Positions 26,704 to 36,633 of a stretch of 64,000 bases of DNA are shown here, piece by piece; position 1 is the stretch's first letter; the number at the start of each line of letters is the position of its first letter. Under the pieces are notes generated by a model. It worked only from the letters and a program-made list of their open reading frames with translations, made no database searches and had not been told where the DNA came from. The stretch spans positions 1,152,164 through 1,216,163 of the forward strand of contig NZ_JH992940.1 of assembly GCF_000315485.1 (NCBI RefSeq), given 5' to 3'. The position numbers and the translations under genes are program-made. The DNA is from Bacteroides oleiciplenus YIT 12058 (GTDB taxonomy: Bacteria; Bacteroidota; Bacteroidia; Bacteroidales; Bacteroidaceae).

Positions 26704-26982
26704 ATGCAAAAAGTTACCGACAAACCCGAGGACAATGAATTGATACTCCGTGACCATCTGGCACTCGAACGTACCAAACTTGCCAACGAAAGAACTTTGT
26801 TCTCGTATATCCGCACATCGCTTTACCTCCTCACCGCAGGGATTGGAATATTACAGATTGAAAGCATCTCACGTCTGGACAGGCTTGCATGGATATGCAT
26901 AGCCTCCGGAATTATTCTGTTTTTTGGAGGTTTTGTCCGCTTTTGGCGGATGAAGAAGTATCTGAATCATATCCCCACTTGA
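26704..26982 (+). CDS. DUF202 family small membrane protein
   Basis: A 92-residue protein. It has a DUF202 signature ([20 protein letters not shown]) followed by two hydrophobic helices (about 38-52 and 60-80). DUF202 proteins are small inner-membrane proteins of unknown role, related to the YidH family and the VTC1-like domain. The last 71 bp overlap the 3' end of the convergent fabH gene. Confidence 0.8.
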   Translation: MQKVTDKPEDNELILRDHLALERTKLANERTLFSYIRTSLYLLTAGIGILQIESISRLDRLAWICIASGIILFFGGFVRFWRMKKYLNHIPT

Positions 26983-27955
26983 CGTAAACAGCTCCCCAAG
27001 CGAATCCCGCTCCGAAGGCCGTGAAAATCAACTTATCGCCCTTCTTCAACTTATTTTCAAAATCCCAGATGCAAAGTGGAAGAGTGGCGGCACTTGTATT
27101 GCCATAACGCTCGATGTTAACCATCACCTTTTCGCTTGGCACTTCCAGACGTTGTGTCACAGCACTGATTATGCGCTGGTTAGCCTGATGAGGAATCACC
27201 CAAGCAAGTTCGTCTTTACTCAAGTGGTTTCTCTCAATAATAGACTCGCAAGCCGACGACATGTTGGCTACGGCATACTTGAATACTGTGCGACCCTCCT
27301 GATAAATATAGTGCATGTGATTATCCATTGTATAATAGGAAGGAGCGCATACAGAACCACCGGCTTTGATATGCAGGAAAGGCAATCCCTTACCGTCCGT
27401 TCTTAAAACGGCATCCATCACACCATAATCCTCCGTGGTAGGTTCCAGCATGAAAGCGGCTGCCCCATCACCAAAAATCGGACATGTGGCACGGTCGGTA
27501 TAATCTATTATTGATGACATTTTATCGGCTCCCACCACGATAATCTTCTTATAGTTTCCTGAACGGATAAAATTCGCTCCTGTCTCCAACGCATACAGAA
27601 AGCCGCTGCAAACTGCTTGCATATCAAAAGCAAAAGCACGCTTTAAGCCCAGTCTTTCGCAGAGGATGGAAGCGGTTGAAGGTAAACGGTAATCAGGAGT
27701 GGTAGTAGCTACAATCACCAGGTCAATATCTTCCGGATCAGATTTCGTACGTTGCATCAATTGTTTCGCAGCTTTGCGAGCCATATATGAAGTTCCACGT
27801 CCCTCCTCGTTCAGAATACGTCTTTCCTTTATGCCTATACGCCCCATAATCCATTCGTCAGTGGTATCGACCATTTTAGAAATCTCATCATTGGTCAGGA
27901 TATAATCGGGTACATATCCTCCGACTCCTGTAATTACCGCATTTATTTGCTCCAT
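26912..27955 (-). CDS. fabH: 3-oxoacyl-ACP synthase III (KAS III)
   Basis: A 347-residue thiolase-fold enzyme that condenses acetyl-CoA with malonyl-ACP to start fatty acid synthesis. The catalytic Cys is in [13 protein letters not shown], the His in [11 protein letters not shown], and the Asn in [13 protein letters not shown]. The N-terminal IGIKERRIL and the C-terminal [14 protein letters not shown] are typical. A serine-rich tail of about 20 residues beyond the usual end overlaps the convergent DUF202 gene. This is a second, stand-alone copy context, not within a fab operon. Confidence 0.9.
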   Translation of the reverse strand: MEQINAVITGVGGYVPDYILTNDEISKMVDTTDEWIMGRIGIKERRILNEEGRGTSYMARKAAKQLMQRTKSDPEDIDLVIVATTTPDYRLPSTASILCERLGLKRAFAFDMQAVCSGFLYALETGANFIRSGNYKKIIVVGADKMSSIIDYTDRATCPIFGDGAAAFMLEPTTEDYGVMDAVLRTDGKGLPFLHIKAGGSVCAPSYYTMDNHMHYIYQEGRTVFKYAVANMSSACESIIERNHLSKDELAWVIPHQANQRIISAVTQRLEVPSEKVMVNIERYGNTSAATLPLCIWDFENKLKKGDKLIFTAFGAGFAWGAVYVKWGYDSDTSSSAKSGQNLQKTE

Positions 27956-28117
27956 TAGTGTTATAGTTTAGTACATTCTGAATTAGGTGGTTAATAGTGA
28001 ATCTGATAAAATGCGGGCGCAAATATACAGAAAAGAGGATGAATTCCAAGAATTGACCGGAAAACAGTTGTCCTTTTACCAATGAAAAGGAAATTTTGAC
28101 CAAAATTTAGTTGAAAA

Positions 28118-28765
28118 TTATTTCTTAACCCAAATATTGGTTATTTCGGAAATGAACATTTGATGCTTGGAGGATTCGTTTTTATATGATTCCTCCATGA
28201 CCTTAGTTTTGTAGGGCTCAGTCAGATTGGCATAGTCCAATTCCTGAACAAACATCTTCTTACATTCAATAATCATTCTGGCTTCTCCAAAACTCATTAA
28301 TCCGGATGGTGTTTCCAGAGGGCTAAGTCCGGCTTCCTCTATCTTGTTTGTATCTCTTCCCGATCTGGTTCCGCATATACGCAGGGCGTTGCGATATTTC
28401 TCGTCAAAAAAGCTGAGGGTGAAACTTTCCTCTCGTTGCAGGAATTGATAGGTATAGCGGGTATCGCGAATGAAGATGAAAGTAGAAGGGCGTTCCCAGA
28501 TATATCCAATACCTCCCCAACTGGCAGTCATCGTATTGTAGGAATTTTTAGTCCCTGCTGTTACAAGCATCCATTCTTTACCGATAAGCTGAATCACATT
28601 GTCGGGCAAATCAGATGCCTCAATCTTATCATACCGGGATTGCCAATCAGTAGAAGTAACATTACTCTCAGAACTTTGATCAGTAGCTTTTTTATCACTA
28701 CTGTTTGTACAAGATGCAACTAATAAGAAAAAACTGATTACTGGTAATAAAATTTTTGCTTTCAT
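28118..28765 (-). CDS. Flavin-reductase-like FMN-binding lipoprotein
   Basis: The start at 28765 gives a lipoprotein signal (MKAKILLPVISFFLLVASC). The mature part matches flavin-reductase-like split-barrel proteins, with WMLVTAGTKNSYNTMTASWGGIGYIWERPST and FIRDTRYTYQFLQREESFTLSFF. Cytoplasmic relatives bind FMN and reduce flavins or protect against oxygen; a surface lipoprotein version is typical of Bacteroides. The product is 215 residues. It is divergent from the acetyltransferase at 28953. Confidence 0.78.
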   Translation of the reverse strand: MKAKILLPVISFFLLVASCTNSSDKKATDQSSESNVTSTDWQSRYDKIEASDLPDNVIQLIGKEWMLVTAGTKNSYNTMTASWGGIGYIWERPSTFIFIRDTRYTYQFLQREESFTLSFFDEKYRNALRICGTRSGRDTNKIEEAGLSPLETPSGLMSFGEARMIIECKKMFVQELDYANLTEPYKTKVMEESYKNESSKHQMFISEITNIWVKK

Positions 28766-28895
28766 GGGTATAGGATATAAATTATGAATTACTAAACAAT
28801 GCTCAAAGATAATCAAATTGCTCATAACTCCGATGTTAATGAGAAAGAGAAATAAAAATGAGGCCTACACTACGGTTTTAGAAATAATATCTTTC

Positions 28896-28903
28896 TATAT
28901 TTG
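28896..28903 (+). promoter_or_regulatory. Bacteroides -7 element fixing acetyltransferase start
   Basis: TATATTTG lies 49 bp before the ATG at 28953 and inside the longer in-frame extension, so it rules out the upstream start. Confidence 0.65.
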
Positions 28904-28952
28904 CATATTGCAACAACCAAAAACCGATTGCAATCAAAAAAGATTAATCATC

Positions 28953-29579
28953 ATGAATGCTCAAACATATCCCCGTACAAATGATTTTCAGACTATTTAC
29001 CTGAATACAGTTATTAAAAGCCCCAATATTATTGTAGGTGACTACACGATATACAATGATTTTGTAAACGACCCCACACTGTTTGAAAAGAACAATGTAT
29101 TATATCATTATCCCATCAATAAAGACCGGCTGATAATCGGGAAGTTCTGCTCTATCGCCTGCGGTTCCAAATTTCTTTTCAATAGCGCAAATCATACTCT
29201 GAAGTCCTTGGCAAACTATACATTTCCATTATTCTTCGAAGAATGGGGGTTAGATAAAAAAGATGTAGCCTCAGCATGGGACAACAAAGGTGATATTACT
29301 ATTGGTAATGATGTATGGATAGGTTATGAGGCTGTAATTATGAGTGGAGTACATATAGGCGATGGAGCAATTATAGCGTCACGGGCGGTAGTAACTAAAG
29401 ATGTTCCTCCCTACACTATAGTAGGTGGAACCCCAGCTAAAGAAATACGATTGCGTTTTGATGCGGACACGATTGCCCAATTACAAAAATTACAATGGTG
29501 GAACTGGCCTATTGAAAAAATACGCAGTAATTTACCGTTAATAATGAATGGGGAGATTGATAAACTCAATCATCGATGA
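28953..29579 (+). CDS. CatB/Vat-type xenobiotic O-acetyltransferase
   Basis: A 208-residue left-handed beta-helix enzyme. [15 protein letters not shown], the catalytic His in [37 protein letters not shown] and the C-terminal WWNWPIEKI are diagnostic of the Vat/CatB group. These enzymes acetylate streptogramin A, chloramphenicol or sugars. Whether this chromosomal copy gives resistance is unknown; many such Bacteroides homologues are uncharacterised. It overlaps the convergent downstream gene by 10 bp. Confidence 0.85.
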   Translation: MNAQTYPRTNDFQTIYLNTVIKSPNIIVGDYTIYNDFVNDPTLFEKNNVLYHYPINKDRLIIGKFCSIACGSKFLFNSANHTLKSLANYTFPLFFEEWGLDKKDVASAWDNKGDITIGNDVWIGYEAVIMSGVHIGDGAIIASRAVVTKDVPPYTIVGGTPAKEIRLRFDADTIAQLQKLQWWNWPIEKIRSNLPLIMNGEIDKLNHR

Positions 29580-30301
29580 TATTTCCCTTTGTCTTTTACC
29601 AATACCACTTTCAACTGTGGATCGGACAACATCTCACGTCCGGCAGAGGATAATAAAAATTGTAACTGGCTGCTCCGATGTTCCCAAGTCAGTAAATCGA
29701 TGGAACGGTTCAGTTTCTCTTTAATGGCAGTATACCAGTCTCCAGGAAATGATAATGCACAAACCACATGCTTATCTGCAATCTCCTGCAACTCTTCAAT
29801 GCAATTGCTCATTTCTTCAGTACTCAAACCGGACGGCTCATCGTAAGCCACATAATATGAAGTATAATAACCGGCTTTGGTGAAAGCTTTTAAAGCTTTC
29901 CAATCCTGGCTCTCTATTATCAGGCGATCTTTTTTAATCTGAAAATACTTTGTCAGTTTATTCAATCTGACAAGTGCTGCCACACAATTCCTATAAGTCA
30001 GATTTTTAATATCCAACCACATCTTTCCTTCGTTACGTCTCATATACGAGAAGTAGGAATCTAAACTCAAATTGAAGCTAGTATCAGTATCATGCGTTAC
30101 ATCAAATGTCCTGTCCGCACGAAAAACAAGGTCAACCTCTATATTCGGATATTTCTTATGTTTCTCAAGCAACTTTTCCATTGAATTGCAACGATGAAGC
30201 CAAATCTTATCCGGATAGTAACCTATATCCCGTGCACCTATAAAAAGAATACATAAATATATTCCAACCAAAACAGGAAGTATCTTTTTTAGGATATTCA
30301 T
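29570..30301 (-). CDS. FAM151/GDPD-like membrane-anchored protein
   Basis: A 243-residue protein with an N-terminal hydrophobic anchor ([16 protein letters not shown]). It is followed by a TIM-barrel-like start [25 protein letters not shown] and FDVTHD. These correspond to the His and Glu/Asp metal-site segments of glycerophosphodiesterase/FAM151-like folds. It lacks a clear full GDPD catalytic set, so activity is uncertain. The chosen ATG lies only 4 bp after a -7 element, implying a nearly leaderless transcript; a later start is possible but would cut the anchor. Confidence 0.65.
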   Translation of the reverse strand: MNILKKILPVLVGIYLCILFIGARDIGYYPDKIWLHRCNSMEKLLEKHKKYPNIEVDLVFRADRTFDVTHDTDTSFNLSLDSYFSYMRRNEGKMWLDIKNLTYRNCVAALVRLNKLTKYFQIKKDRLIIESQDWKALKAFTKAGYYTSYYVAYDEPSGLSTEEMSNCIEELQEIADKHVVCALSFPGDWYTAIKEKLNRSIDLLTWEHRSSQLQFLLSSAGREMLSDPQLKVVLVKDKGKYHR

Positions 30302-30305
30302 TACG

Positions 30306-30313
30306 CAAAGATA
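30306..30313 (-). promoter_or_regulatory. Bacteroides -7 element abutting the start codon
   Basis: TATCTTTG on the minus strand is followed after only four bases by ATG at 30301, which would give a leaderless or near-leaderless mRNA. Confidence 0.5.
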
Positions 30314-30422
30314 TGTCAGAAGGAAAAAAGAAAAAACAAATATAGACGAACTACCCTTTTTCTCCAACAAAAAGGCTATAAAAAAACATAATCAGGATTT
30401 TCTCCGTCATATCTTTCGAAAG

Positions 30423-30748
30423 TTATTCGCCCATCCCATAATAGACAATATCCCTGATTTTCAAAAGATAATTATCAAGTTGCTCCACATTCTGGGTACC
30501 CACCAACCAAAGCGGATGTTCACCCTTCCACACACTCGACAGCATGTACAGATCGTTGGCAACTTCTGCAAATACGTTACAAATGAATCGAATTAGGGAT
30601 GGAAGTACATGTTATGCACTCCGTCAATGAGGTTATACATGAGGCGGCTTCCCTGAAAAGGTTCATATTCAGAAAATTCCTCGCTATGCAGTGCCACAAG
30701 TGTATCTACTCCCGGACATTTGCTGTCCGTTATTCGTTTTAACTCCAT
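30423..30748 (-). pseudogene. Frameshifted gene of unknown function
   Basis: A good -7 element (TATCTTTG, 30778-30785) precedes an ATG at 30748. The reading frame opens as MELKRITDSKCPGVDTLVAL and runs to a stop near 30595. Coding sense continues in a neighbouring frame as FAEVANDLYMLSSVWKGEHP and on to ...IVYYGMGE with its stop at 30423. The first part resembles the start of GNAT acetyltransferases; the second is not recognised. One frame change, possibly with an internal deletion, separates them. It lies 3' of the aldolase gene region's end and is transcribed the same way. Confidence 0.55.
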
Positions 30749-30819
30749 AAAATTAATATGTTCCTTGTTAAGTACTGCAAAGATAGCATTTTTTCCGCCC
30801 CATGATAAACTTTACTTAT

Positions 30820-31872
30820 TTATGCAATAGTTATCGAAGAATCCAAATAAACATCCTGAATCGCATTCAACAACTGAACACCCTCTCCTATCGGTTTTTG
30901 GAACGCTTTTCTTCCGCTAATCAGTCCCATTCCACCGGCACGTTTGTTGACTACTGCCGTAACGACAGCATCACGCAAATCCGATTCTCCATGAGATTCA
31001 CCACCCGAATTAATCAGGCCTACACGTCCCATATAGCCATTAGCAACCTGGTAGCGGCAAAGGTCAATAGGATGTGAAGTTGTAAGTTCAGAATACATTC
31101 TTTCATCCGTTTTGCCAAAATGGATAGCTGTAAACCCTCCATTATTGGAAGGAAGTTTCTGTTTTACAATATCAGCCTTGATTGTCACTCCGATGTGGTT
31201 AGCTTGTCCGGTGAGATCAGCAGCTGCATGATAATCTGTGCCATCTTTCTTAAAATCATTGTTTCTCAGATAACACCATAAAATAGTCGCCATACCTAAC
31301 TCATGCGCATACTCAAAAGCTTGCGATATTTCAATAATCTGACGGCGGCTCTGTTCAGATCCGAAATAAATAGTGGCCCCGACCGCTACCGCACCCATAT
31401 TCCATGCCTCTTTTACTGTTCCAAACATTACTTGGTCGTAAGAATTCGGATAAGTCAGCAGTTCATTATGGTTCAATTTCACAACAAAAGGTATTTTGTG
31501 GGCATATTTGCGAGCCACAGCTCCCAATACCCCGAAAGTGGATGCAACTGCATTACACCCCCCTTCGATAGCCAATTTTACAATATTTTCAGGATCGAAA
31601 TAGATTGGATTCGGAGCAAATGATGCTCCAGCTGTATGCTCTATATCCTGGTCGACCGGTAGAATGGATACATATCCGGTATTTGCGAGGCGTCCATGTC
31701 CGTAGAGGGCTTGCAAGCTATTAAGTGTACGGACATTCCTATCAGAGTCCAACCAGACCTTATCAATCATATCAGGGCCCGGAACATGAATTAGTTTCTT
31801 ATCTATTGTCTTACACGTATGGTTCAGGTAATATTCTGCCTGTTGTCCCAACAAATCAACTGTTTTATTCAT
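30820..31872 (-). CDS. fbaB: Class I fructose-bisphosphate aldolase (FbaB/DhnA type)
   Basis: A 350-residue Schiff-base aldolase interconverting fructose 1,6-bisphosphate with dihydroxyacetone phosphate and glyceraldehyde 3-phosphate. Recognisable segments are [31 protein letters not shown] (with an active-site Lys), [32 protein letters not shown] (with a second candidate Lys), [14 protein letters not shown] and [15 protein letters not shown]. It is the archaeal/FbaB type common in Bacteroides, distinct from the zinc-dependent class II enzyme. Confidence 0.9.
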   Translation of the reverse strand: MNKTVDLLGQQAEYYLNHTCKTIDKKLIHVPGPDMIDKVWLDSDRNVRTLNSLQALYGHGRLANTGYVSILPVDQDIEHTAGASFAPNPIYFDPENIVKLAIEGGCNAVASTFGVLGAVARKYAHKIPFVVKLNHNELLTYPNSYDQVMFGTVKEAWNMGAVAVGATIYFGSEQSRRQIIEISQAFEYAHELGMATILWCYLRNNDFKKDGTDYHAAADLTGQANHIGVTIKADIVKQKLPSNNGGFTAIHFGKTDERMYSELTTSHPIDLCRYQVANGYMGRVGLINSGGESHGESDLRDAVVTAVVNKRAGGMGLISGRKAFQKPIGEGVQLLNAIQDVYLDSSITIA

Positions 31873-31935
31873 AATTATATCCGTTTTAAGTTATATGATA
31901 AGAAACAGTTTTCCTTTGTCTATTGTTTCGCCGTT

Positions 31936-34164
31936 TCACAGAATAAACAATTGCTTCTCTTGGCGAAGAACTACTAGAGCCAACCTTGCCATTAGATAAC
32001 ACACAGTTGATTCGGCTCCCTGATTCAAATTTATGTTATTCTCCTCCAATCCATCATAACAGCCCCCGGTGGCCGGATTGTAAATAATCTGATGCAAATG
32101 GTTATTTCCTAGAAACCAGTTGAAGGCATCAGTTTGCATACGAAGGTATTTTTCCTCTTTAAATACCTGATAAAACGTACCTAGAGCAATCACCGTTCCC
32201 GCCACGTCTACCGGTTGCTCACCAAATCCATGATGAGTGTTTCCTTTATGCATCCATCCTTGATTGGAAACCACCTGAAGACGATTTCCCACAAACAGCT
32301 TCTTCAATAAAAATTCAAAAGCTTCCAAGGCTATCTGCTTATACTCTTCCCGCCCAATGGCCAGATAAGCCAACAACATTGATTCCGGCAAAATACCGTT
32401 ATCATAAGTGAGATATGTCTCAAACCATAACCACTCTCCACCTGCCGTCCGGCGATAGCATTGAACGAGTTTATTGGCCAATAACCCGATATAGGCATCT
32501 GCCTGTGCCGACGTACATACGCGGGTATAGTAATAAAGCCCTTCGAGCATAAAAGCTATACTGCGGGGAGACTCTATCCGACTGAACTGCTGGAATGTCC
32601 GTTTGAAAACAGCCACTGCCTCCTCTTTCCATAAAGCTGGGAAATGTGCAGAACAAGAGATAAAATAGCCTAAGGCACAAATAGCCCGCCCGTTACTATC
32701 ATCCAGTCCAACTTCCTGATTTTGTGGGGTGAATAATCCATCCCGGTCTGTATAATTCAGAAAAGAACCATCAGGCTGCTGACAGTAGCGGATAAAGTTC
32801 AGATAAGTTCTTATATAGCGCTCTTTCACCTTGCCCTCTCCAATGGCAACAACCTGACACATTGCTATCAGTGCACGTGCCGTATCATCCAGCGTATATC
32901 CCGTGGAACTATCCGGCCGATTCCCTTTCGCAAACTGAATTATTCCCCATTGCCGACTCATACGCCGGATATGAGAAGTATTCACGGGAGGTAAAGAGTA
33001 AATCAACTCTTCCTCCGGCTTGCCGGTTTCCTGAAAAAGCAGCGTATAGGCAATTGCTACATTTTCCCAGGCTGTGGCTGCCGTCTTCTGCAACCCCACC
33101 AGCTTCATCTCAGTCCGCAGACTTTCATCGGCAAGCAAACGATTGGCAGCTATGGCCAATTGAACCGAGTCTTTAAAGTTAAAGATGATACCGGAGTCAT
33201 CATTCAGCAATTCCAACGCATGCGGAATAGGAGTAGCTATAATCGGACAGCCACAACTAATAGCATAAACAAATGTTCCGCTGACAGCCTGATTCGGATC
33301 ACTTGAAGTGAAAAGATACACATCTGTCAACTGTAAATATTCCAATAGAACGGGCAATTCAAGATATTGATTAATAAAAAGTACATGTTCTTCCAGATGC
33401 AATTCTTTTATTTTCGCTTTCAGCAGATTGCGGTAACTCTCTCCCTCCACTTTCAGCACTCCCGGATGTGTCTTTCCGATGATGAGGAAAATTACAGCAG
33501 GATTCTCTTTCACAATATCCGGCAAAGCATCCAACGTGGTCTCTATACTTTTCCCGGGACTGAGCAAACCGAAAGTAGAAAGGACTCGCCTACCCGAAAG
33601 TTTATAAAAACTCTTCAGTAGATTCTTATCCTTAAATGACACCAAATGAGTGCCGTGAGGAATCACCCTGATTTTATCGTCATCCGCATGATACACCCGC
33701 TGTAAGATACGCCGGGAATTTTGCGTCATGACTACCAGATACTTGCAAACAGCTATCATTCTCCTCACACTTCCGTACATGGCAAGAGAAGGTTGCGAAA
33801 GAACTGTGTGAAAGGTAAGAATCACAGGTTTGGATAATTGCTCCAACATTTCAAGGAAAGCTTCTTCCTGCTCAGCATACAATCCGAATTCATGCTGCAC
33901 AAGCACGACCTCGACTTCAGGATCTTCATTCAACTGTCGGGCCAAGGTGCCAAAAGCCGACGCATCCGAAGTATTGAGAACATACTCTACAGCCTGCTTC
34001 CGGGTGTAGGCATGCTTCTCCATATCGGAGGCCTCTACTGCACATATTCTGATGGAGTAAGAATCTCCAAACTTTGACTGAATAGCCCGGACCAAATCCT
34101 GGGCAAAGGTGGCTATGCCACATTCACGAGGAGGATAAGTAGTGATACATACTATTTTTCTCAT
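31936..34164 (-). CDS. GT4 glycosyltransferase with C-terminal alpha/alpha domain
   Basis: A 742-residue fusion. Residues 1-390 or so are a GT-B glycosyltransferase of family 4 (TTYPPRECGIATFAQDLVRAI at the start, FGLLSPGKSIETTLDAL, SCGCPIIATPIPHALELL). The C-terminal half (about 400-735) is helical with GYTLDDTARALIAMCQ, QPDGSFLNY and GGEWLWFETYLTYDNGILPESM, like an alpha/alpha-toroid glycoside-processing domain. It overlaps the GH130-family gene by 4 bp, so the two form one operon. I infer synthesis or turnover of a mannose-containing glycan or glycolipid; the acceptor is unknown. Confidence 0.82.
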   Translation of the reverse strand: MRKIVCITTYPPRECGIATFAQDLVRAIQSKFGDSYSIRICAVEASDMEKHAYTRKQAVEYVLNTSDASAFGTLARQLNEDPEVEVVLVQHEFGLYAEQEEAFLEMLEQLSKPVILTFHTVLSQPSLAMYGSVRRMIAVCKYLVVMTQNSRRILQRVYHADDDKIRVIPHGTHLVSFKDKNLLKSFYKLSGRRVLSTFGLLSPGKSIETTLDALPDIVKENPAVIFLIIGKTHPGVLKVEGESYRNLLKAKIKELHLEEHVLFINQYLELPVLLEYLQLTDVYLFTSSDPNQAVSGTFVYAISCGCPIIATPIPHALELLNDDSGIIFNFKDSVQLAIAANRLLADESLRTEMKLVGLQKTAATAWENVAIAYTLLFQETGKPEEELIYSLPPVNTSHIRRMSRQWGIIQFAKGNRPDSSTGYTLDDTARALIAMCQVVAIGEGKVKERYIRTYLNFIRYCQQPDGSFLNYTDRDGLFTPQNQEVGLDDSNGRAICALGYFISCSAHFPALWKEEAVAVFKRTFQQFSRIESPRSIAFMLEGLYYYTRVCTSAQADAYIGLLANKLVQCYRRTAGGEWLWFETYLTYDNGILPESMLLAYLAIGREEYKQIALEAFEFLLKKLFVGNRLQVVSNQGWMHKGNTHHGFGEQPVDVAGTVIALGTFYQVFKEEKYLRMQTDAFNWFLGNNHLHQIIYNPATGGCYDGLEENNINLNQGAESTVCYLMARLALVVLRQEKQLFIL

Positions 34165-35192
34165 TTAAATTGTTTTATTAATTCATCCAGCAACTCTGTC
34201 AGTTTCACTGACACGCAAGCGACGTGTTTGTCGGCCGCCCCATAATATATATAGAGTGTATCACCAAACAAGGCAGCGCCTGTGGGGAAACAAACTCTAT
34301 TGACTACACCAGACAGTTCATATTCTGTCGTGGGAGTAAATAACGGATAAGGCAAACGAGCTATTTCAATGGCCGGATTGTCAATATCCAGTAAAGCCGC
34401 ACAAGCGGAATAAACATAACCGGAAGGAGTATCATAGACACTATGATAAATCAACAGCCAACCGGCGCTTGTCTCTATCGGCGGACAACCAGCTCCGATG
34501 TAGCTCGACTCATGGTCGTGATAAGGCGCCAGCAGAATACGTTTCGCAAAATTCTGGTAATACCTTTTCCAGAATTCTTTCGTCAACATATCCAGGCGCT
34601 CCACTGCCACATACTGGATATCGGGACGGATACGATGCATGAAATAAAACTTCCCATTGATTTTACGAGGGAAGAAAACCACATTCTTATCCATCATATA
34701 GAGTGGATGCCCTTTCTCATTAGTCGCTTCGCGTTTATTGCCCGAACGAAAATACTTACTGATAATGGCTTGCTGGGTACGAAGTAGTTCCCGGAACTGT
34801 GGATAAGTAATCTGGGAGGTAATAATGCCTTGCTTCTCAAAATGCCTCAAATCAGAAGAGAGTGCCAAAGCTCCTACGGCACTATAACCATCATAAGCAG
34901 TATAAGTAAGGTAGTAAAGACCATCGATTTTCACGATTCGGGGATCTTCCGTACCCTGACTTTCATAACTAAATTCAGGAACCAATAAAGGAACCGTGTC
35001 TCTTTCCACAACCTTCAAAGGTCCCTCAAGCCGACAATATCCAATGGAAGAATGATTCCCTTCTCTTACAGCACGATAGAACATGTGCACTGAATTTCCT
35101 TCGGCTATTACTGCCGGATTCATCACTCCCTCATTCTCAAAATCAAGCGAAGTGCCTTCCAGTATAACTCCTTCTCTTTTTACAGACACCAT
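34161..35192 (-). CDS. GH130-family glycoside phosphorylase/hydrolase
   Basis: A 343-residue five-bladed propeller. The N-terminal segment shows FENEGVMNPAVI and FYRAVREGNHSSIGYCRL, then ESQGTEDPRIVKIDGLYYLTYTAYD, with the conserved Asp of EDPR. GCPPIETSAGWLLIYHS and YYGAADKHVACVSV complete the family pattern. GH130 enzymes phosphorolyse or hydrolyse beta-mannosides. It sits between a small lysine-rich ORF (start and stop codons overlapping) and the GT4 gene, so all three are translationally linked. Pairing with a synthase-like GT is notable. Confidence 0.85.
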   Translation of the reverse strand: MVSVKREGVILEGTSLDFENEGVMNPAVIAEGNSVHMFYRAVREGNHSSIGYCRLEGPLKVVERDTVPLLVPEFSYESQGTEDPRIVKIDGLYYLTYTAYDGYSAVGALALSSDLRHFEKQGIITSQITYPQFRELLRTQQAIISKYFRSGNKREATNEKGHPLYMMDKNVVFFPRKINGKFYFMHRIRPDIQYVAVERLDMLTKEFWKRYYQNFAKRILLAPYHDHESSYIGAGCPPIETSAGWLLIYHSVYDTPSGYVYSACAALLDIDNPAIEIARLPYPLFTPTTEYELSGVVNRVCFPTGAALFGDTLYIYYGAADKHVACVSVKLTELLDELIKQFK

Positions 35193-35323
35193 TATACCTT
35201 GGGTATTATGCTCATTCCTTTATTACTCTTGCTTTCTCTTTCTCTCTGATACTCAGTCAGTACTTTTATTTTATTCTCTGACTTTTCTTTCTTTGCTTCT
35301 TTCTTTCTCTCTTTACCTTTCAT
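35192..35323 (-). CDS. Small lysine-rich protein, 43 aa, coupled to GH130
   Basis: An ATG at 35323 opens a 43-codon frame beginning MKGKERKKEAKKEKSE and containing LTEYQRERES. It ends with TAA sharing one base with the GH130 ATG (TAATG). About half the residues are Lys, Arg or Glu. The stop-start overlap and the absence of another candidate leader make it a plausible real gene. Family unknown; the TEYQRER motif also occurs, as I recall, in small uncharacterised Bacteroides proteins. Confidence 0.5.
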   Translation of the reverse strand: MKGKERKKEAKKEKSENKIKVLTEYQRERESKSNKGMSIIPKV

Positions 35324-35581
35324 AATTCATTTCTTTTTAGGATAGTTTATACTCGGGGATAAAATAGGTGGGATTTTTCTTTTCTGCAAGTTACGATATT
35401 AATCCGCGGCAATATGATAAAGCGCTGATTATTGTCCTTTTATAACAGATTAATACAATTATAGCAGTGAATGAGGCAATTCGTTCGCAGTATCGCCAAT
35501 CTATCTCAAAAAACGTCTTGATTTTGTGTCAGCATTTTCTCAAAAAAAGCAATCCAATTACAAACCGAGTTATTCTTTTTT

Positions 35582-35589
35582 TATCTTTG
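35582..35589 (+). promoter_or_regulatory. Bacteroides -7 element fixing GNAT start
   Basis: TATCTTTG lies 21 bp before the ATG at 35611 and inside a longer upstream frame, supporting the shorter start. Confidence 0.65.
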
Positions 35590-35610
35590 CGAAAAGAAAA
35601 CATATTTATT

Positions 35611-36090
35611 ATGGAAAATAGAAACTACAAATTCAGGAAAGCAACTCTCGCTGATATTCCGGAGCTAAAGGAAATGTACAAAGCGACTTTGCGCACTATC
35701 AACAAAGCAGACTACACGCCAGAGGAAATAGAAGATTGGGCTTCATGTGGAGATGATATACAACATCTGGCTGATTTAATTACCAATCTATATTTCATTG
35801 TTGCCCTAAATGAAGAAGACCTGATTATCGGATTTACATCTATACAAAAAGACGGTTATCTGCAATCCATGTTTGTGCATAAAGACTATCAACACAGAGG
35901 AGTTGCAAGTTTTCTTTTATCAATGGCCGAAGAGTATGCAATAAAACACCAAATCCCCATAATAACCTCTGAAGTCTGTATCACGGCAAAACCATTCTTT
36001 GAAAGTAAAGACTATAAGGTAATGCGTGAGCAAAAAAGAAAAGCAAATATATTATTTCTCACAAATTATTGGATGAAAAAAGAGCTGTAA
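35611..36090 (+). CDS. GNAT-family N-acetyltransferase
   Basis: A 159-residue GNAT protein. It has the acetyl-CoA-binding signature in LQSMFVHKDYQHRGVASFLLSMAEEYA (motif Q/R-x-x-G-x-A) and a C-terminal ITSEVCITAKPFFESKDYKVMREQKR. These resemble the YafP/PA4866-like group. The acceptor substrate is unknown. It lies between the GH130 operon (divergent) and the ars operon, with which it does not appear co-regulated. Confidence 0.82.
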   Translation: MENRNYKFRKATLADIPELKEMYKATLRTINKADYTPEEIEDWASCGDDIQHLADLITNLYFIVALNEEDLIIGFTSIQKDGYLQSMFVHKDYQHRGVASFLLSMAEEYAIKHQIPIITSEVCITAKPFFESKDYKVMREQKRKANILFLTNYWMKKEL

Positions 36091-36237
36091 TCATACTAAG
36101 TCTCTTGATTGGTCGTACTTGTGGCTGTACATTACATGTGGCAACCCGAAACTGTTTTTTCGGCTGGAAAGTAGTGGATAGGCTAATATTTCCACCTCCC
36201 CCCAAAAAATATACCGTATAATTTTGCTATTCAAAAC

Positions 36238-36261
36238 ATTGTTCGTAGTTTTGCGAACAAT
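36238..36261 (+). promoter_or_regulatory. ArsR-type operator overlapping arsR promoter
   Basis: ATTGTTCG and CGAACAAT form a perfect 8-bp inverted repeat around TAGTTTTG, which is itself the -7 element (36246-36253). Repressor binding here would block the promoter directly. Confidence 0.75.
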
Positions 36262-36282
36262 AAATAAGAAAGGAGAATTGAA

Positions 36283-36609
36283 GTGAAAGAGAAACAGTAC
36301 ACAATAGAGCAGGAACAGATTGCTCGTATTGCCAAAGCAATGGGGCATCCGGCACGAATGGCTATTCTTGCTTTTTTGGCAAAACAAGAAAGTTGCTTCT
36401 TTGGTGATATTCATGAAGAACTGCCTATCGCCAAAGCCACCGTTTCGCAACATTTGAAAGAACTGAAAGAAGCTGGTTTAATTCAGGGAGAAATAGAAAC
36501 ACCAAAAGTCCGGTATTGTATAAACCGGGAAAACTGGGAACTTGCTCGAAAACTATTTGCTACTTTCTTAGGGGACTGCAAATGTAAAGATGCATCGTGC
36601 TGTGAATAG
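36283..36609 (+). CDS. arsR: ArsR-family arsenic-responsive repressor
   Basis: A 108-residue winged-helix repressor ([43 protein letters not shown]). The classic CxCxxL box is absent. Candidate As(III) ligands are Cys38 and a C-terminal cluster (Cys99, Cys101, Cys106, Cys107). The start is GTG at 36283 behind an AGGAG; a palindromic operator overlaps its promoter and a second lies after its stop. It should release the operon when trivalent arsenic binds. Confidence 0.88.
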   Translation: MKEKQYTIEQEQIARIAKAMGHPARMAILAFLAKQESCFFGDIHEELPIAKATVSQHLKELKEAGLIQGEIETPKVRYCINRENWELARKLFATFLGDCKCKDASCCE

Positions 36610-36633
36610 CAGCACCTTTTTTTGAAATCATTG

